Shown: positions 22,267-35,593 of the stretch, piece by piece
Layout: every line of letters starts with the position of its first letter
Position numbering within the stretch: the stretch's first letter is position 1
Assembly (NCBI RefSeq): GCF_902686445.1
Contig: NC_062232.1
Coordinates: forward strand, 87,530,932-87,594,931
DNA from: Sciurus carolinensis
Lineage: Eukaryota > Chordata > Mammalia > Rodentia > Sciuridae
Length of the DNA stretch: 64,000 nucleotides
Reading direction: 5' to 3'
Translations under genes and position numbers: made by a program
Notes under the pieces: generated by a model
The model's input: only the letters and a program-made list of their open reading frames with translations
Told to the model about the DNA's origin: nothing
Databases searched by the model: none

Positions 22267-24917
22267 GGCTGAGAGTGTCATCCTGGGAACCCATTCCCAA
22301 ATCATAGAGGTGGGATAGTTCATGAATTGAAGAACATTAACTGTTAGTAACTTTATCACTCACAAAGGGAGCAGCAGGTTTATAGGCTCCAATGCTGCAA
22401 ATATAACAACTTTTCCCCAACACTGATTTCCAATCTAACAGCACTTTTTCATATAGAAGTACCTTAAGACAATAAAGGCATTGACTGTGACTTTCTTTAT
22501 TTCCAACAACTGAATGGTAGAAACTAATAAATTAAGGTTAAATATATTCCAGAAAGCATTGTCACATGTCATGCTTTTTGTAGATCACAACCATGTCAAC
22601 TGATTAAAAACTATTGTTCCAGAAGGAGGAAAATGAATTCTATATGGATTCAAATTTTCGGGAGTTTGTCTACAATCAAACTGTAGATAAGTACAAAATC
22701 AGACTTGGGATTAATTTTAATTTGTAGCTTTGCCATCCCATATGTCAATGTGCCTCATTTGGTGCTTAACATACATTTTCAATTAAACATGACAATTTGT
22801 CTGTTTTGCTTGGATTGTCCCTTGTGCTACTTTATTTACAACCACTTAAAATGAACAAATTCATTCCTTGTCTCATGAAAGTATCATCTGTTTTCTAGTG
22901 ACCAAAGGGCCATAACTTATTGTGATGATTTCAAAAGATTTTACCTCATGAATATGAGATTAAGATAAAGATTGTTCAATATAAAAATTCTCTTTTAAAA
23001 TTTGGTGTATCTTTAAAAGGAACACAAGAGAGGCCACTGTGACCCTATAGTACTCAAGCTTCTTGAGTAATGACAATGATCGTTTAGTAGCATAAAAACA
23101 GCACAAAAACAAGATATTCAACTGGATGGTTTACACAAATATTTGAATTGAATGTGATTTACTTCACAAGATAACACATTATATTGCAGTATGCAGAGAT
23201 ACATATAAGGATCTTCAAAGTTATTCAATATACTTTTCATCAAATATTTTACATTATAAATTCATAAAATCTCCCAAGCATTCCTTACTTAAAGGCATGT
23301 TTCTAGTACCTAAAAGTGCCTGACTTAACAGGTGGGAAGGTAGTCTTTAAAATGCATGCCAAATGGAATCATCTATCCAAAAGTGTCCAAAACTATATAC
23401 AAGACTAGAGTCTTGATAAAACAGGATGAATTTGTCTCTCACCAACCTATTTCTGAAATTAGATGATAGAGATGCTAGGCCCAGAAAATCCTGGCTTCTC
23501 TTGACATGAAAAGGAGGTTCCAGGGACTTGGAAGCAAAACCTGTGGAAGTCCTGTCTTTTGTGCTAATGTACCCCTTTCCTCTTTTAAAAGATTCCCTCC
23601 CACTAAGAGCTTCTTGAGGATACAACCTTTGAAACAATTAAGTTTCATCTATCTTCCCTCAGAGCTGGCTTTAAATAAAACCCATTTTCCTACCAATTTG
23701 ACTCCAAATATTTCTGGAGTACTGAGCATTATAGCCTAGCCTCTTTCCTCCTGGGTGGTATTTGAGTCAATCAATACCAGTTTTGGCAAATCATTCTAGG
23801 AGTAAAACTCTGCCCGAGAGCATATATTTTGGGCCTGTAGAAGTTTCTGAGGGGAAAAGAGCTTGGGGCTGAGATGCTTTCAAAACTACCTGAACCTGCA
23901 GTTGAGAACTCAGGAAGGGTCTCACAGCTACCCAGAGGTATTAAATCCCAGGGAATTTGTCCTTTTCCTTCCTGCCATACCTTCAGCTACTTAAAAATTG
24001 CTTCACTGGTGAGGAAATCAAGGTTATTGGTAATGGTCTACAGGACGTTGTTGGCAGTCCTTAGGGTACACACTGAGGATTTTATCTGCAGCAATTGAGT
24101 TTTTGGACCTTTAGTGGGTCATTTTGCAATACCAGCTATTCATCCTCTGGGCTTGAGTGAGCTATTTGGAACTTCAGCTGCTTGGAGCTTGAGTGAGCCC
24201 ACCTAAGTCATTGACTTTTTGGGTATTGGTCAGTAAGATAAAAACTCAGAGTTCATAAGCATTTTTCCATTAATTATATTGCTTGGGAGAGTACTCCTTT
24301 GTTTGGGTTAGTTTTGGAAGATTATATTATGGCCTATAAATCTGAAAGCGCATGCTGATTTAGTCCAACTGTTTCATGTTTATTAACTTGACAATTGGCT
24401 TCAACAGACTGTATTCTGAGGGCTATGGGTACAGATTTATCTACTAGCATAGGGGATTCATTTGCAGAACATACCCCATTCCTGCGTTACAAAGAATTTC
24501 AGGAATATCATGCAGAATAAGGGTCCGGTGTACCCGCACATCAAGTTAACCCCATTCATCCCTTGGTGTGTACAGTTTTCCCTGCAACATGTAAGATGGA
24601 TATTCTGGACCACTGGTAACAGTGGGAAGAAACTCCAAAAAGTAGCACATTTTACTTACCCAAAACATTTGCCAAGCATGGTCTTTGCTTCAGGCATCAG
24701 ATGAATCTCTATCAAAAACAAATGGACTAAATTGATCTGTAATGACTTTTTTTGAGCTCTTGCCGCCTCCCCGCCCCATAATTTCACTTCTTTTGGCTTG
24801 CTTAAAGTATATCGTTATTTTGCTCTATCTAATTAAGGCTTTTAATTTTCTCTATCTGAGGTATTTTCTGTCTCTGAAAAGGAAACTTTTCAAAACTTTT
24901 CAAAGCTCTTTAAGACT
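22267..24917. other. Intergenic, unclassified; possible old LTR-like part near 23.5-23.75 kb
   Basis: No gene. At 23500-23760 a moderately GC-rich stretch with AATAAA at 23673 looks LTR-like, and the next kilobase has retroviral-internal-like composition, but I cannot place it in a family. Confidence 0.35.
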
Positions 24918-25103
24918 GCTTAGATTTAGTCTTTTTTATTTTTATTTATTTTTATTTTTTATTTAATTTTTTATTTTCAGACAAGGTCTCACTAAGTTGC
25001 TTAGGACTTCTCTAAGTTTCTGAGGCTGGTTTTGAATTCCTGTTTCTGCCTCAGCCTCCTGAGAGGCTCTGGGATTATAGGTATGTTCGACCACACAGGC
25101 TGC
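24918..25103 (-). mobile_element. B1/Alu-like (7SL-derived) SINE, antisense
   Basis: T-rich start, then 'gacaaggtctcactaagttg', 'gcctcagcctcctgagaggc' and 'gggattataggtatg', the inverse of a B1-like unit as in the composite SINEs. The ID half is missing. Confidence 0.85.
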
Positions 25104-25958
25104 TGGTCTTAGTCATTAAGGTGAAAATTTCTAACTGGTCTCAACTTTGGGAATGTAAATTTGAGACAAGGGATTGCTCTTAATAACAGTTCCATAATCT
25201 GGTTTTTAAAAATAGCAAATAATAAATCTAAGCTTTAAAGTTTTCTTCTATAAACTTATACGTTTTATATGCTTATATAGTATCTGTTTGCATGATACTA
25301 AATTTAATTACAAAAATTGGCGTAAATTCCTTTTGATTCACATGACTTTAGTAAGCCTGTAATCATCAATTTTAACTTGCTCATAATAAGAATGATTTTA
25401 AAATCTAGTAATTCATTTCTCTGGACTGCTAACCAACTGGGATATTTGTCTCTACATGTTCAAGATAGAGAGTTGAATGTTTTCTATATACAACAACCTC
25501 TTTAGGATATTTTTGGCAAAAATAACTTAAAACATAAACTATGCTTGAGTTCTTGAATTATGTATACATGTTAAAATTAGTAAATTCAATAAATAAAGCA
25601 GGCATTTTGAATTATTAAAAGCGTAACTTTTTAGATAATTTTTTTTTGCAAGGAAACCTTAATCCAGAGTGAAATACCTCTGAAATATTCTGTTTTCTTC
25701 CAATATGTGTATAAGCTATATACAACATTCATGGATTGTCTAAAATATTAATCGTCTGACAGATTTGAAAATTCACTAGTGAGCCAATGTTTTCCTTGTT
25801 TCTAATATAAGACAAAGGAGATAACAGATGACTTTGCATACACTTCTTAGGAGGTCCTGATGGGATTCAGTCCTTACTACCTGTACCAATGGTTCAACAA
25901 TGATAAGTCGCATTTCTTCTACATTTTCCAGTTTACTGGAATATAAGCTTCAAAATGG
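25104..25958. other. Intergenic, nothing recognised
   Basis: AT-rich, no repeat or gene identified by eye. Confidence 0.55.
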
Positions 25959-26159
25959 TTGCAAATAGTCTTCTGGATTTCAGAGGGATCTTTTTTAATA
26001 TCCCCCTTTTCATGTCTGTTTTTATTAATTTGGTCTTTCATTAGTTTTTCTAAATGTTATCAATCTTGCTTAAATACTCATACATATCAATCTTTTTTAA
26101 AGAACCAGCTCTTTGCTTCATTGATCTTTGCATCATTATTATTGTTATTATTATAGGTG

Positions 26160-26473
26160 CATAATAATTATACAGAATAGTTGGTTTCATTGTGACATGT
26201 TCATGTATGCACATAACATAATTTGATCAATATAAATCCCTAGTTTGTTCCCTTGTCATTCTTTCCTCCCTCCCCAAATCTCCTTCCTCCACTCTCCTGA
26301 TCTTCTAGTTTCATAAGATCCCCTTTTTACTTTCTAGCTTCCACATATGAAAGAACACATTTGACTGTTGACTTATTTTAGTTAGCATGATGTTCTCCAG
26401 TTTCATTCATTTTCCTGCAAATAACACAATTTCATTCTTCTTTATGGCTGAACAAAACTCTGTTGAACAAAAT

Positions 26474-26512
<39 letters not shown>

Positions 26513-26583
26513 ATTGTTATACACACACACACATATATAAAACAATTTCTTTATCCATTCATCACTGGACAGACACCGGTGTG
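26160..26583 (-). mobile_element. L1 3' end inserted in older L1, antisense
   Basis: The inverse of an L1 3' UTR and ORF2 end: 'tttgttcccttgtcattctt', 'ttccacatatgaaagaacac', 'ttatggctgaacaaaactct' and 'ttctttatccattcatcact'. It is 5' truncated and contains a (TA)n tract at 26477-26508. Confidence 0.8.
26477..26508. repeat. (TA)n microsatellite
   Basis: About 16 TA units within the inserted L1 fragment, with a short CA run shortly after. Confidence 0.95.
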
Positions 26584-27240
26584 AGTCCATGATTTCCGTA
26601 TTGTTGTTTGATTCTCTGTTTCACTAATTTCAGTTCTGATCTTTGATTTTTTTTCCTTCTACTATTTTTGACATTTATTTGTTCTTGTTTTCCTAATTCC
26701 TTGACATGAATCATTAGGTATTTAAGTGAGATCTTTCTGAATTTTATTTAATGTAGGCACTTAAAACTAAATGTTCCTGTTTAAATTTCCTTTGGCTACA
26801 TTCCACAGATTGTGATATAGTGTGTTTCTATTCTCATTTGATTCTAAGATTTTCCAAATTTCTCCCCTGATCTCTTTGGTGATCTTCTCATAAAGCAAAA
26901 GTATATTATTCAACCTCCAATTTTTTGTGTAGTGTCTGTATTGTTTCTTACTACTGATTTGTAATATCCATTATGCTTTTAAAAATGAAGGAATTTTTTC
27001 TGATTTTGTATTTGCTCAGACCTGCTTTGTGGCCTAATATATGAAATTCTCCTTCATGTCCTGCATTCTTTCTTAATTCATTCCTTAGTTCTTTAAATTA
27101 ATTGATCATTTTAATAATCTTTTTAATTCTTTGGCATTTCCTACACTTAAATGTGTATGGATTCAGTTGTTGGGGAGTTTTGAACTTTTGGAGGCATCTT
27201 ACTGCCTTGTTTTCTTTCTCATGTTGTATTTATTTATATG

Positions 27241-28620
27241 TTGAAGTTTTCTCTATTTTGGGGGGTAAATATCTCTACCACTGTTACGTGAGAGTCTGTT
27301 TCTTGAGCAACTTTCTGTGATATATCCTGGGCTGGGACACAAAGCACCCACTCATTGTGTTCAAAGCAGCATTGAATGTGTTCAAAGTGATATGTTGAAT
27401 CGCAAGCTCCACTTTGAGAGGAGAGAATAACAATAATAGCTAAACTTGAAAGCAAATCATATATCAACATACAATAAAAACTTTTTGTACATGTGCTGTA
27501 TGACTCTAGTAAACAAAGAACAGAAAAGGGGGAGTGATTATATATAATACACTGAATAATTAGGTAATAAAGGAGGTAAAATAACATTAACCTATATAAA
27601 AGGTAGAGAGGAAGGGTAATAAAAGAAAAAATGAAAATAATTGAAAGACTAAAATTTGTGAAGAAAGAGAATATAAATTGAGAAGAGAAATTAAAGAAAA
27701 GGAGGCAAGGGAATACAAATGAGAGAGAAGTAAAAAGAAAAATCTAATAAACAAACGTTTAAAAATACTTCAAAAAGTTATATAAAAATCTGAAATAGCA
27801 ACTAGTGACAGGAAGCCACTAAAACCAATGTAGGAAAATACAAGGAAAATTAAAAAACACATATGAAAAGTTCTCCTTCCTGACAGTTTAACATGAACAG
27901 ACTTCTTTCAGGTACTTCCAGTTTTTAAATTTGCCTGGCATCAAAGGTCTAGGCAACATCCAAGCCTTAACTATGTAACCTCTGATTAGTTCTGCCCATG
28001 GAGGTAGTGGTCTTGCATTGGGGTTGGGGAATGTGTATTCGTTTTTATCCACATATAGATCAGGCTCTTGCTTCAAAAAATTGCATGGAGCTCAGTCATC
28101 ATAGCCTATTCATCCAGTGTTTGCCCATCCCTCCTCCTCTTCTTGTATAAACAGGCATCTCTGGGTGTTTTGCTATGGGCCTATGAGCCTAAGAACACTC
28201 CACAGACTGTGCTGTCCCAACCTGGCAGTCAGATTCCTCCCTAGCATGATGGTAGTTTTTTGTGGTCTTGAGGATTTCTTGGTTATTGGGGAAAATCACA
28301 GCAGGTCCAGGGGTAATCCTCAAGACTTTGCCCTGCCCACCTCCAATGCAAATTCAGGTGGCTCTGGAAATTACATATCTGGCCTGAGAACTTTGTTGAT
28401 TGTGTGATATTGCAGAAGGGATGGCTTCAGGGTTTCCCTTGCCCAATAGACTACACTCTCTCTCAGGGGGATAGGGTGTTTTGTGTCTTAGGTGCATGCA
28501 GAAGTTCTACATGCACAGAGAGAAATACCATATATGGTCAGCAGAGTGGGTCCAGTACCCTTCCTTCTGCTCTCTAGCAGATTTCCCTGGATTTAGGTTT
28601 GGAGCAATGTCACTATGAAT
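27241..28620 (-). mobile_element. Probable 5' region (ORF1 and 5' UTR) of the old antisense L1
   Basis: Directly continues the antisense ORF2 fragment in the order expected for ORF1 and 5' UTR. An A-rich middle (27420-27880) is followed by a more GC-rich block (27890-28620), like the layout of the better-preserved L1 at 50.5-52.75 kb. I found no clear peptide match, so this is inference from position and composition. Confidence 0.4.
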
Positions 28621-28685
28621 TAGCAAAAGAAGAAGAAGCAGGATAACTGGGTCAAAAGGTGGGTCCATTCCAAGAAACTCTGGTA

Positions 28686-29098
28686 TATATACACAATGGA
28701 ATATTATTCAGCCATAAAGAAAAATAATATTATGGCATTTGCAAATAGATGGATGGAACTGGAGAATATCATGCTAAGTGAAATAAGCCAAACCCAAAAA
28801 ACCAAAGGCCAAATATTTTCCCTGATGAGTGGAGAATAATATATAATGAGGGTGGGGGGTGGGGAGTGAGAGAAGAATGAGAAACATTGGATTATGTAGA
28901 GGGAAATGAGAGGGAGGGGGTGTGAAAAATGGTGGAATGAGACAGACATCATTACCCTATGTACATGTATGATTGCACAAATGGTATGAATCTACATTGT
29001 GTACAACCATAGAAATGAAATGATGTACCCATTTGTGTACAATGAATCAAAATGCAGTCTATAAAAAAATTAAAAGATAAATAAAAAATAATAAAAAA
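28686..29098 (+). mobile_element. L1 3' end fragment, sense
   Basis: Starts in ORF2 near its end ('acacaatggaatattattca') and passes through the G-rich 3' UTR tract (28848-28922) to 'tgaatcaaaatgcagtctat' and an A-rich tail. Confidence 0.9.
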
Positions 29099-29335
29099 AA
29101 GAAGGAGGAGGAGTGGGAAGGGAAAACAAAATGTAAATAAAACAAACAACAGTAAGTGAATTGCCCAAGGCCACCTGCATTAAAACTCAGCTTTCATGAC
29201 TTTCAAGCTGTTTCAAAAAATCACACAATGCTTCAACAATTTTGAATCTCTCATTTGAACAGCATTATATATGAGCAAATGGGTAAGTTTTATGTAAATA
29301 CACATGCATAGACATAATTAATTAAAAAATTGTAA

Positions 29336-29536
29336 TTATTAAGCCATAAAGAAGAATAATATTATAGCATTTACAAATAAATGGATGGAATTGGAGAATA
29401 TCAAGCTAAGTGAAATAAGTCAATCCCAAAAAACCAAAGGCCAAATGTTTTCCCTGATAAGTGGATGCTGATATATAATGGGGGTGGGGGGGTAGGGGGG
29501 TGAGAGAAGAATGGAGGAACTTTAGATCACCCTTGT
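29336..29536 (+). mobile_element. L1 ORF2 end / 3' UTR piece, sense
   Basis: Repeats the same L1 region as 28690-28890 ('agccataaagaagaataata' to the G-rich tract 29479-29502). It stops abruptly at about 29536 where ORF2 reverse-transcriptase sequence begins, a junction out of normal L1 order. Confidence 0.85.
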
Positions 29537-32062
29537 AGCAAAAACAGACAAAGATATATCAAGGAAAGAAGAATTCAGACCAATATCCCTGATGAACTTA
29601 GATGCAAAATTCTCAATAAATTTCTGGCAAATCACATACAAACACATGTTAAAAATATAGTGCACCATGATAAAGTGGGGTTCATCCCTGGAATACAAGG
29701 TTGGTTCAACATATGGAAATCAAAAACACAATTCATTACATCAGTAGACTTAAAGATAAGAACCATATGATTACCTCAATAGAGGCATAAAAATCATTTG
29801 ACAAAATAGAGCATCACTTCATGTTCAAAACACTAGAAAAAGTAAGAAGAGTAGGAACATACCTCAACTTTGTAAAAACTATCTATGCTAAGCCCAAAGC
29901 CAACATCATTCTAAATGGAGAAAAATTGAAAGCATGCCCTCTAAAAACTGGAAGAAGAATGGGATGCCCTCCTTCACCACTTCTATTCAACATAGACCTT
30001 GAAACTCTAGCCAGAGCAATTACACAGATGAAAGAAATTAAAGGGATATGAATAAGAAAAGAGGAACTCAAACTAACACTATTGCTGACAACATGATTCT
30101 GTACTTAGAGGATCCAAAACTTTCCACCAGAAAACTTCTAGAATGAATAAATGAATTCAGAAAGGTAGCAGAATATAAAATCAACACCCACAAATCAAAT
30201 GTATTTCTATATGTCATTGATGAATCCTTTGAAAAAGAAATTCAGAATACTACCGCATTCACAATAGCCTAAAAAAAAACCAAAAAACTTAGGAATCAAC
30301 CTAACAAAAGGAGGTGAAAGACCTCTACAATGAAAACTACAGAACGCTAAAGAAAGAAATTTAAGAAAATCTTAGAAGATGTAAAGATCTCCCTTGTTAT
30401 TGGATAGGCAGAATTAATTTTGTCAAAATGCCCATACTACCAAAAGTGCTATACAGATTTAATGCAATTCCAAATAAAATCCCAATGACATCCTTCAAAG
30501 AACTAGAAAAAGCAATCATGAAATTCATTTGGAAAAATAAGAGACCCAGAATAACCAAAGCAATCTTTAGCAAGAAGAGTGGATCTTGAGGCATCACAAT
30601 ACCAAACTTAAACTATTCTACAGAGCAATAGTAACAAAAATGGCATGGTAATGGCACCAAAATATACAGGTAGACCAATGGTACAGAATAGAAAACACAG
30701 AGACAAACCGACATAAGTACAGTTATCCCATACCAGACAAAGGTGCCAAAAACATACAATGGAGAAAAGATAGCCTCTTCAACAAATGGTGTTGGCAAAA
30801 CTGAAAATCCATATGCAGTAAAATGAAATTAAACCCCTGTCTCTCACCCTGCACAAAATTCTACTCGAAATGGATCAAGGACCTATGAATTAGACATGAG
30901 AGCCTACATGAAATAGAAGAAAAAGTAGGCCCAAATCTTCATTATGTCAGCTTAGGACCAGACTTCCTTAACAAGATCCCCAGAGTGCAAGAAATAAAAG
31001 CAATAATCAATAAATGGGATGGATTCAAACTAAAAAGCTTTATCTCAGCAAAAGAAACAATCAGCAATGTGAGGAGAGAGCCTACAAAGTGGGAGATAAT
31101 CTTTTCCACATGCATGTCAGATAGTGCACTAATCTCCAGAATGTATAAAGAACACATCAAACTTTACACCAACAGTACAAAGAACCCAATCAATAAATGG
31201 GCTAAGGAACTGAGCAGACAGTTCACAGAGGAAGATATACAAGTGATCACAGATATGTATTTTAAAAGTTCAACATCTCTAGATATTAGAGAAATGCAAA
31301 TGAAAACTACCCTAAGATTTCATCTCACTCCAATTAGAATGACTATTATCAAGAATACAAGCAACAACAAGTGTTGGTGTGGATGTGGGGGAAAAGGTAC
31401 ACTCATACATTGCTGGTAGAGTTGCAAATTGATGCAGCCACTCTGGAATGCAAGTATGGAGATTCCTCAGAAAACTTGGAAAGAACCCACCATTTAACCC
31501 AGCTGTCCCACTCCTCAGTCTGTATACAAAGGACTTAAAATCAGCAAACTACAGTGATGTAGCAACATCAATGTTTAAAGCAGCTCAATTAACAATAGCT
31601 AAACTATGGAATCAACCTAGATGCCCTTCAATAGTTGAATGGATAAAGAAACTGTGGTACACATACACAATGGAATATTTCTTATCCTTAAAGAACAGTG
31701 AAATTATGACATTTGCTGGTAAATGGATGGAGTTGGAGAATATCATGCTAAGAGAAGTAAGTCAATCCCAAAAAACCAAAGACCAGTTTTTCTCTGATAA
31801 TTGGATGCTGATCATAGTCGGGGGGAGCAAGGGAGGAATGAAAGAACTTTGGATAGGGCAGAGGGGAGGGAGGGCAAATGAGGGTGTAGGGGGTGGGAAA
31901 ATGGTGGAATGAGATGGACATGTACATGTATGATTGCAAGAATGGTTTAACTCTGCATCGTTCACAACCAGAGAAATGAAATATTGTGCTCCATTTGTGT
32001 ACAATGAGTCCATATGCATTCTGCTGTCATGTATAACTAATTGGAACAAATTTTTAAAAATA
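29537..32062 (+). mobile_element. L1, 5' truncated, reverse transcriptase to 3' end, sense
   Basis: Begins within the ORF2 reverse-transcriptase region ('gaattcagaccaatatccct') and runs to the 3' end ('acaatgagtccatatgcatt' then an A-rich tail). Broken ORF2 peptides include [36 protein letters not shown], then AKLWNQPRCPSIVEWIKKLW and YTMEYFLSLKNSEIM. Multiple stops and frameshifts make it inactive. The open frames at 30985-31419 and 31448-31912 belong to it. Confidence 0.93.
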
Positions 32063-32285
32063 TAAAAAGAAATCTTGGAATGTGCCATTCAATAGGAAAT
32101 ATCATTTAAAAAGATACAGAGCAAGTCCATCAAGTTTCTGATCCTTTCATTCGTAAAAGTTTCAAATTCCAAATGTAAATTGCAGGTATATAGGAAACAA
32201 TTTTTGTATATTGTGAATTTGTTATCTTGATATAAATATCACTTCTATTCTTGTCAATTCTGTGAAATATTCTCATAGACTGTAA

Positions 32286-32726
32286 TGTTTTTTATGGTTT
32301 GGATCTACAATGTCCCCCAAAAGTTCATATATTGAAGGTTTGGTTCCCAATACAGCTATTTTCTGGAGGTGGGGATTTGGGTAAGTAATTGTATCATGAG
32401 AGCTCTAACTTTACCAAGAGAGCTATAATTTGATGGCATGTTGGGGAGGTGGTGAAAATTATAGGAGGGAGGACCTAGTGAAAGAGGTGGGTCCTTTAGA
32501 TTGTGCCCTTGGTGACTCTTTCTTATTTCTGGCACTGTTTTTGATCTCCCTCTGTTTCCCAGCTGCTATTAGGTGAACAGCTTTGCTGACTCACTATCTT
32601 CCCACATAAGGTTTCTGCCTTGGAACCAGCTGACCAAGGACTGAAACTCTGAAACCATGATAAATCTTTCCTCCTTTAAGTTGATTTTCTCAGGAATTGT
32701 GATAGCAGGGATAAGCCAACTAATGC
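32286..32726 (+). mobile_element. MaLR-type LTR, sense
   Basis: 'ttatggtttggatctacaatg', 'cccccaaaagttcatat', 'ggaggtgggtcctttag'-like features and an end with 'gaaaccatgataaatctttcc' and 'gccaactaatgca' match the MaLR (MST/THE1-like) layout. Boundaries approximate. Confidence 0.75.
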
Positions 32727-32759
32727 AACTATCATTTAAGAACAAAATACATTGAGTTT

Positions 32760-33306
32760 CTTTCTTCCTAAAGTATATGCCCCTTATGTTCATATCTTAC
32801 TTTAATGGCACCAACTAGGACCTCCAGTATGATGTAAAATTGGGGTGGTAAGAAAGGATGTTGGGATCTTGATCCTGACATTATGGAAAAAGGATGCAGT
32901 GCCTCACCATTAAATATGATGTTAACTGGAGGTTTTGAGTAGATTGACTTCATGATGTTGAGGAAATTCCTCTCTATTCCTACTTCACTGAAAGTTTCTT
33001 TTTTTAATTTTCAATGGCTGTTGGATTTTGACAAGTTTCTTTTTTCTGCATCAATTTACATAACATGCTTTTCTTCTTTGGCCTATTGATATAGTGTACA
33101 TGTTTAATGTTCAATTGTTGAAGCATGTTAACATACCTGTAATAAATTCCAACTGACCGTACTGTATAATTACTTTTGCAAACTGTTGATGTGATATGCT
33201 AATGTTTTATTGGGATTTTTGAATCTTTGTTTATAATAGCTTTTGGTCTCTTTTTTTCTTACAATATCTTTATCTCATTTTCATATTATAGCAATGCTGA
33301 CATCAT
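32760..33306 (-). mobile_element. Old L1 ORF2 (reverse transcriptase) antisense, left part
   Basis: The minus strand reads MKSIYSKPPVNIIFNGEAL, related to the ORF2 'IYDKPTANIILNGQKL' motif, with many lesions. The plus strand shows 'tcttctttggcctattgatatagtg' and similar. It continues beyond the LTR at 33845. Confidence 0.8.
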
Positions 33307-33844
<538 letters not shown>

Positions 33845-33965
33845 ACTCAAGGCAGTCTTCACTTTACTTTTATTTTCTGGAAGAGATTGGTTAGAATTGT
33901 TATAGTTTCTCCTTTAAATGTCTTGTGGAATGCATGAGGGAATCATCTAGCATTGGTGATTATTT
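33845..33965 (-). mobile_element. Old L1 ORF2 antisense, right part
   Basis: 'tctggaagagattggttaga' and 'cctttaaatgtcttgtggaat' are the inverse of ORF2 sequence just upstream of the part left of the LTR, so the LTR interrupted one L1. Confidence 0.7.
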
Positions 33966-33989
33966 TGGGGTGGCATTAAATGCATATAT

Positions 33990-34450
33990 AACAAAAAAGA
34001 AATATCTAATATCAGTAATGTAAGCTTCCACCTTAGGAACTGAAAAAAGAAGCAGCATTAAGCATGTGGAAGCAAGTAGAAGAAAATAATTAATAAAAAT
34101 TGAGCAGAAATAAAAAGAAATTAGAAAGAGGAAAACAATGGAGAAAATCAATAAAACTGAAAGCTGGTTCTTTAGAAAGATAAATGCAATCAATATACCT
34201 GTAAGTTAAGCTAACCATAAATAAAAGAGAAAAGACACAAATTACCAATATCTGAAATGAAAGAGAGGTAATCCCTACTGATTCCATGGACACTTAAGAA
34301 TAAGAAAGTAATATTATGAATAACTACATGTTCATGAATTTGATAACTTAGATAAAAAGGGTCAATTAAAAAATAAACTACAAAAAAAAACACACCCAAG
34401 AAGAAATAAATTATCTGAACAGGCCTATATCTATTGAAGAAATCGAATGA
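33990..34450 (+). mobile_element. Old L1 ORF2 fragment, sense (inverted partner of 32760-33965)
   Basis: 'ggagaaaatcaataaaactg' and 'aaagctggttctttagaaag' are ORF2 sequence in sense orientation, covering the region upstream of the antisense part. This suggests a 5'-inverted L1. Confidence 0.75.
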
Positions 34451-34469
34451 ACAATCGATAGACTCTCGA

Positions 34470-34590
34470 AACATCTTGACTATGGTGAATAGTGCTGCAA
34501 TGAACATTGCAGGGAGTGGGCAAATATCTCTTCAACATAATGATTTCAAGTCCTTAAGGTACAGATCCACAAGTGGGATCATGTATCATT
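34470..34590 (-). mobile_element. Old L1 ORF2 3' fragment, antisense
   Basis: 'tggtgaatagtgctgcaatg' through 'agtgggatcatgtatcattt' is the inverse of L1 sequence near the ORF2 C terminus. Confidence 0.75.
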
Positions 34591-34945
34591 TGATAAGATG
34601 TTGATAACCTAAATAAATAAGGAACTCAAGCAATTCAATTATGAGAAAAGAAACATCTTGATTAAAAAATATTGGCAAAGGACTTGAACAGAAATCAAGA
34701 CAAAATAAAACACATAAATGCCCAACACATATGAAAAAATATCAATCTCACTAACCATCAGGGAAATGCAAATTAGAACCAACTGTCTGAATGACTAGCA
34801 TAAAAAATGAAGGTAAATATTGGCAATGATGTGAAGAAAAGAGAACCCTTGTAAAATATTATTAGGAATATAAATATGCACAACCATAATGAAAAACAAA
34901 AAACTATGGAGGTTCTTCAAAAAACTAAAAGTAGTGTTCATTATT
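34591..34945 (+). mobile_element. Old L1 ORF2 fragment, sense
   Basis: 'tcactaaccatcagggaaatg' through 'aaaaactatggaggttcttc' is sense ORF2. It ends exactly at the L1 position where the neighbouring antisense piece begins, the pattern of an internal inversion. Confidence 0.8.
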
Positions 34946-34959
34946 TTTAAAATAAAAGT

Positions 34960-35590
34960 AAACTATTTTACTATTAAAATAAAGTTTTATTTTTAATATT
35001 TATTTTTCCATGAGTCTGTTTTCTTAAGCTGTGATATTTACTAATATTGGTATGTTTCTCCTCCTTAAGTAAGAGAGAAAGATTGGATGAGGTTGAAGCC
35101 AGGGAAATGTTTTTCTATGAGATTGCATATAGCTCTGATAAAATCTGTTCCCCTTAAAAGAAAGGTCTTCACTATGTTACTTTTCTCCTCTTGCCAGAGT
35201 GAAGATTGAGTATTTTTGGCTCTACATCATGATAATCTGATGGGATTTTTTGAGGTAAAACTTATGAAAATTTAGGGAAGGCTTATGAAATTTCTCTCAC
35301 AATATTTGACACGCAAAATTATTGATGTGTTTCTATCACTGCTTGGGTTTAGTGACCTCTGTTTCATGTAAAAAGAATGGAGTTGTGACTCTGAACTCTC
35401 TTATGTCTCCAGATTTAAGGGTGGCATTTTTCCTGTCATTTTTTAATAATTCCAAAAATTGTCATTGAATTTCAGTTCTTCCAACTTTCTCTTTTTTTTG
35501 TAAGTATGAGAATTATGACTTCTAAGCTCTTTACACACCGAAGTTGAAGCAAAGTCAAAGTTAATTTTTTTCCCTTCAATTTGTTAAATT
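34960..35590. other. Intergenic, nothing recognised
   Basis: AT-rich single-copy-looking sequence without a gene. Confidence 0.5.
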
Positions 35591-35593
35591 TAT

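Larger units (their letters stand above)
25959..27240 (-). mobile_element. Old L1 ORF2 5' part, antisense, split by a second L1
   Basis: The plus strand shows the inverse of ORF2 sequence upstream of the reverse transcriptase: 'attagtttttctaaatgtta', 'aaagaaccagctctttgctt' left of the insert and 'gtttcactaatttcagttct', 'ggctacattccacagattgt' right of it. The insert is at about 26160-26583. Confidence 0.8.

Noticed and set aside
22037..22318. Open frames on both strands over the solo LTR
   Set aside because: They cover U3/R/U5 sequence of an LTR and run past its end; no retroviral gene is present.
30985..31912. 144- and 154-codon open frames
   Set aside because: Broken pieces of L1 ORF2 in a 5'-truncated element, not host genes.
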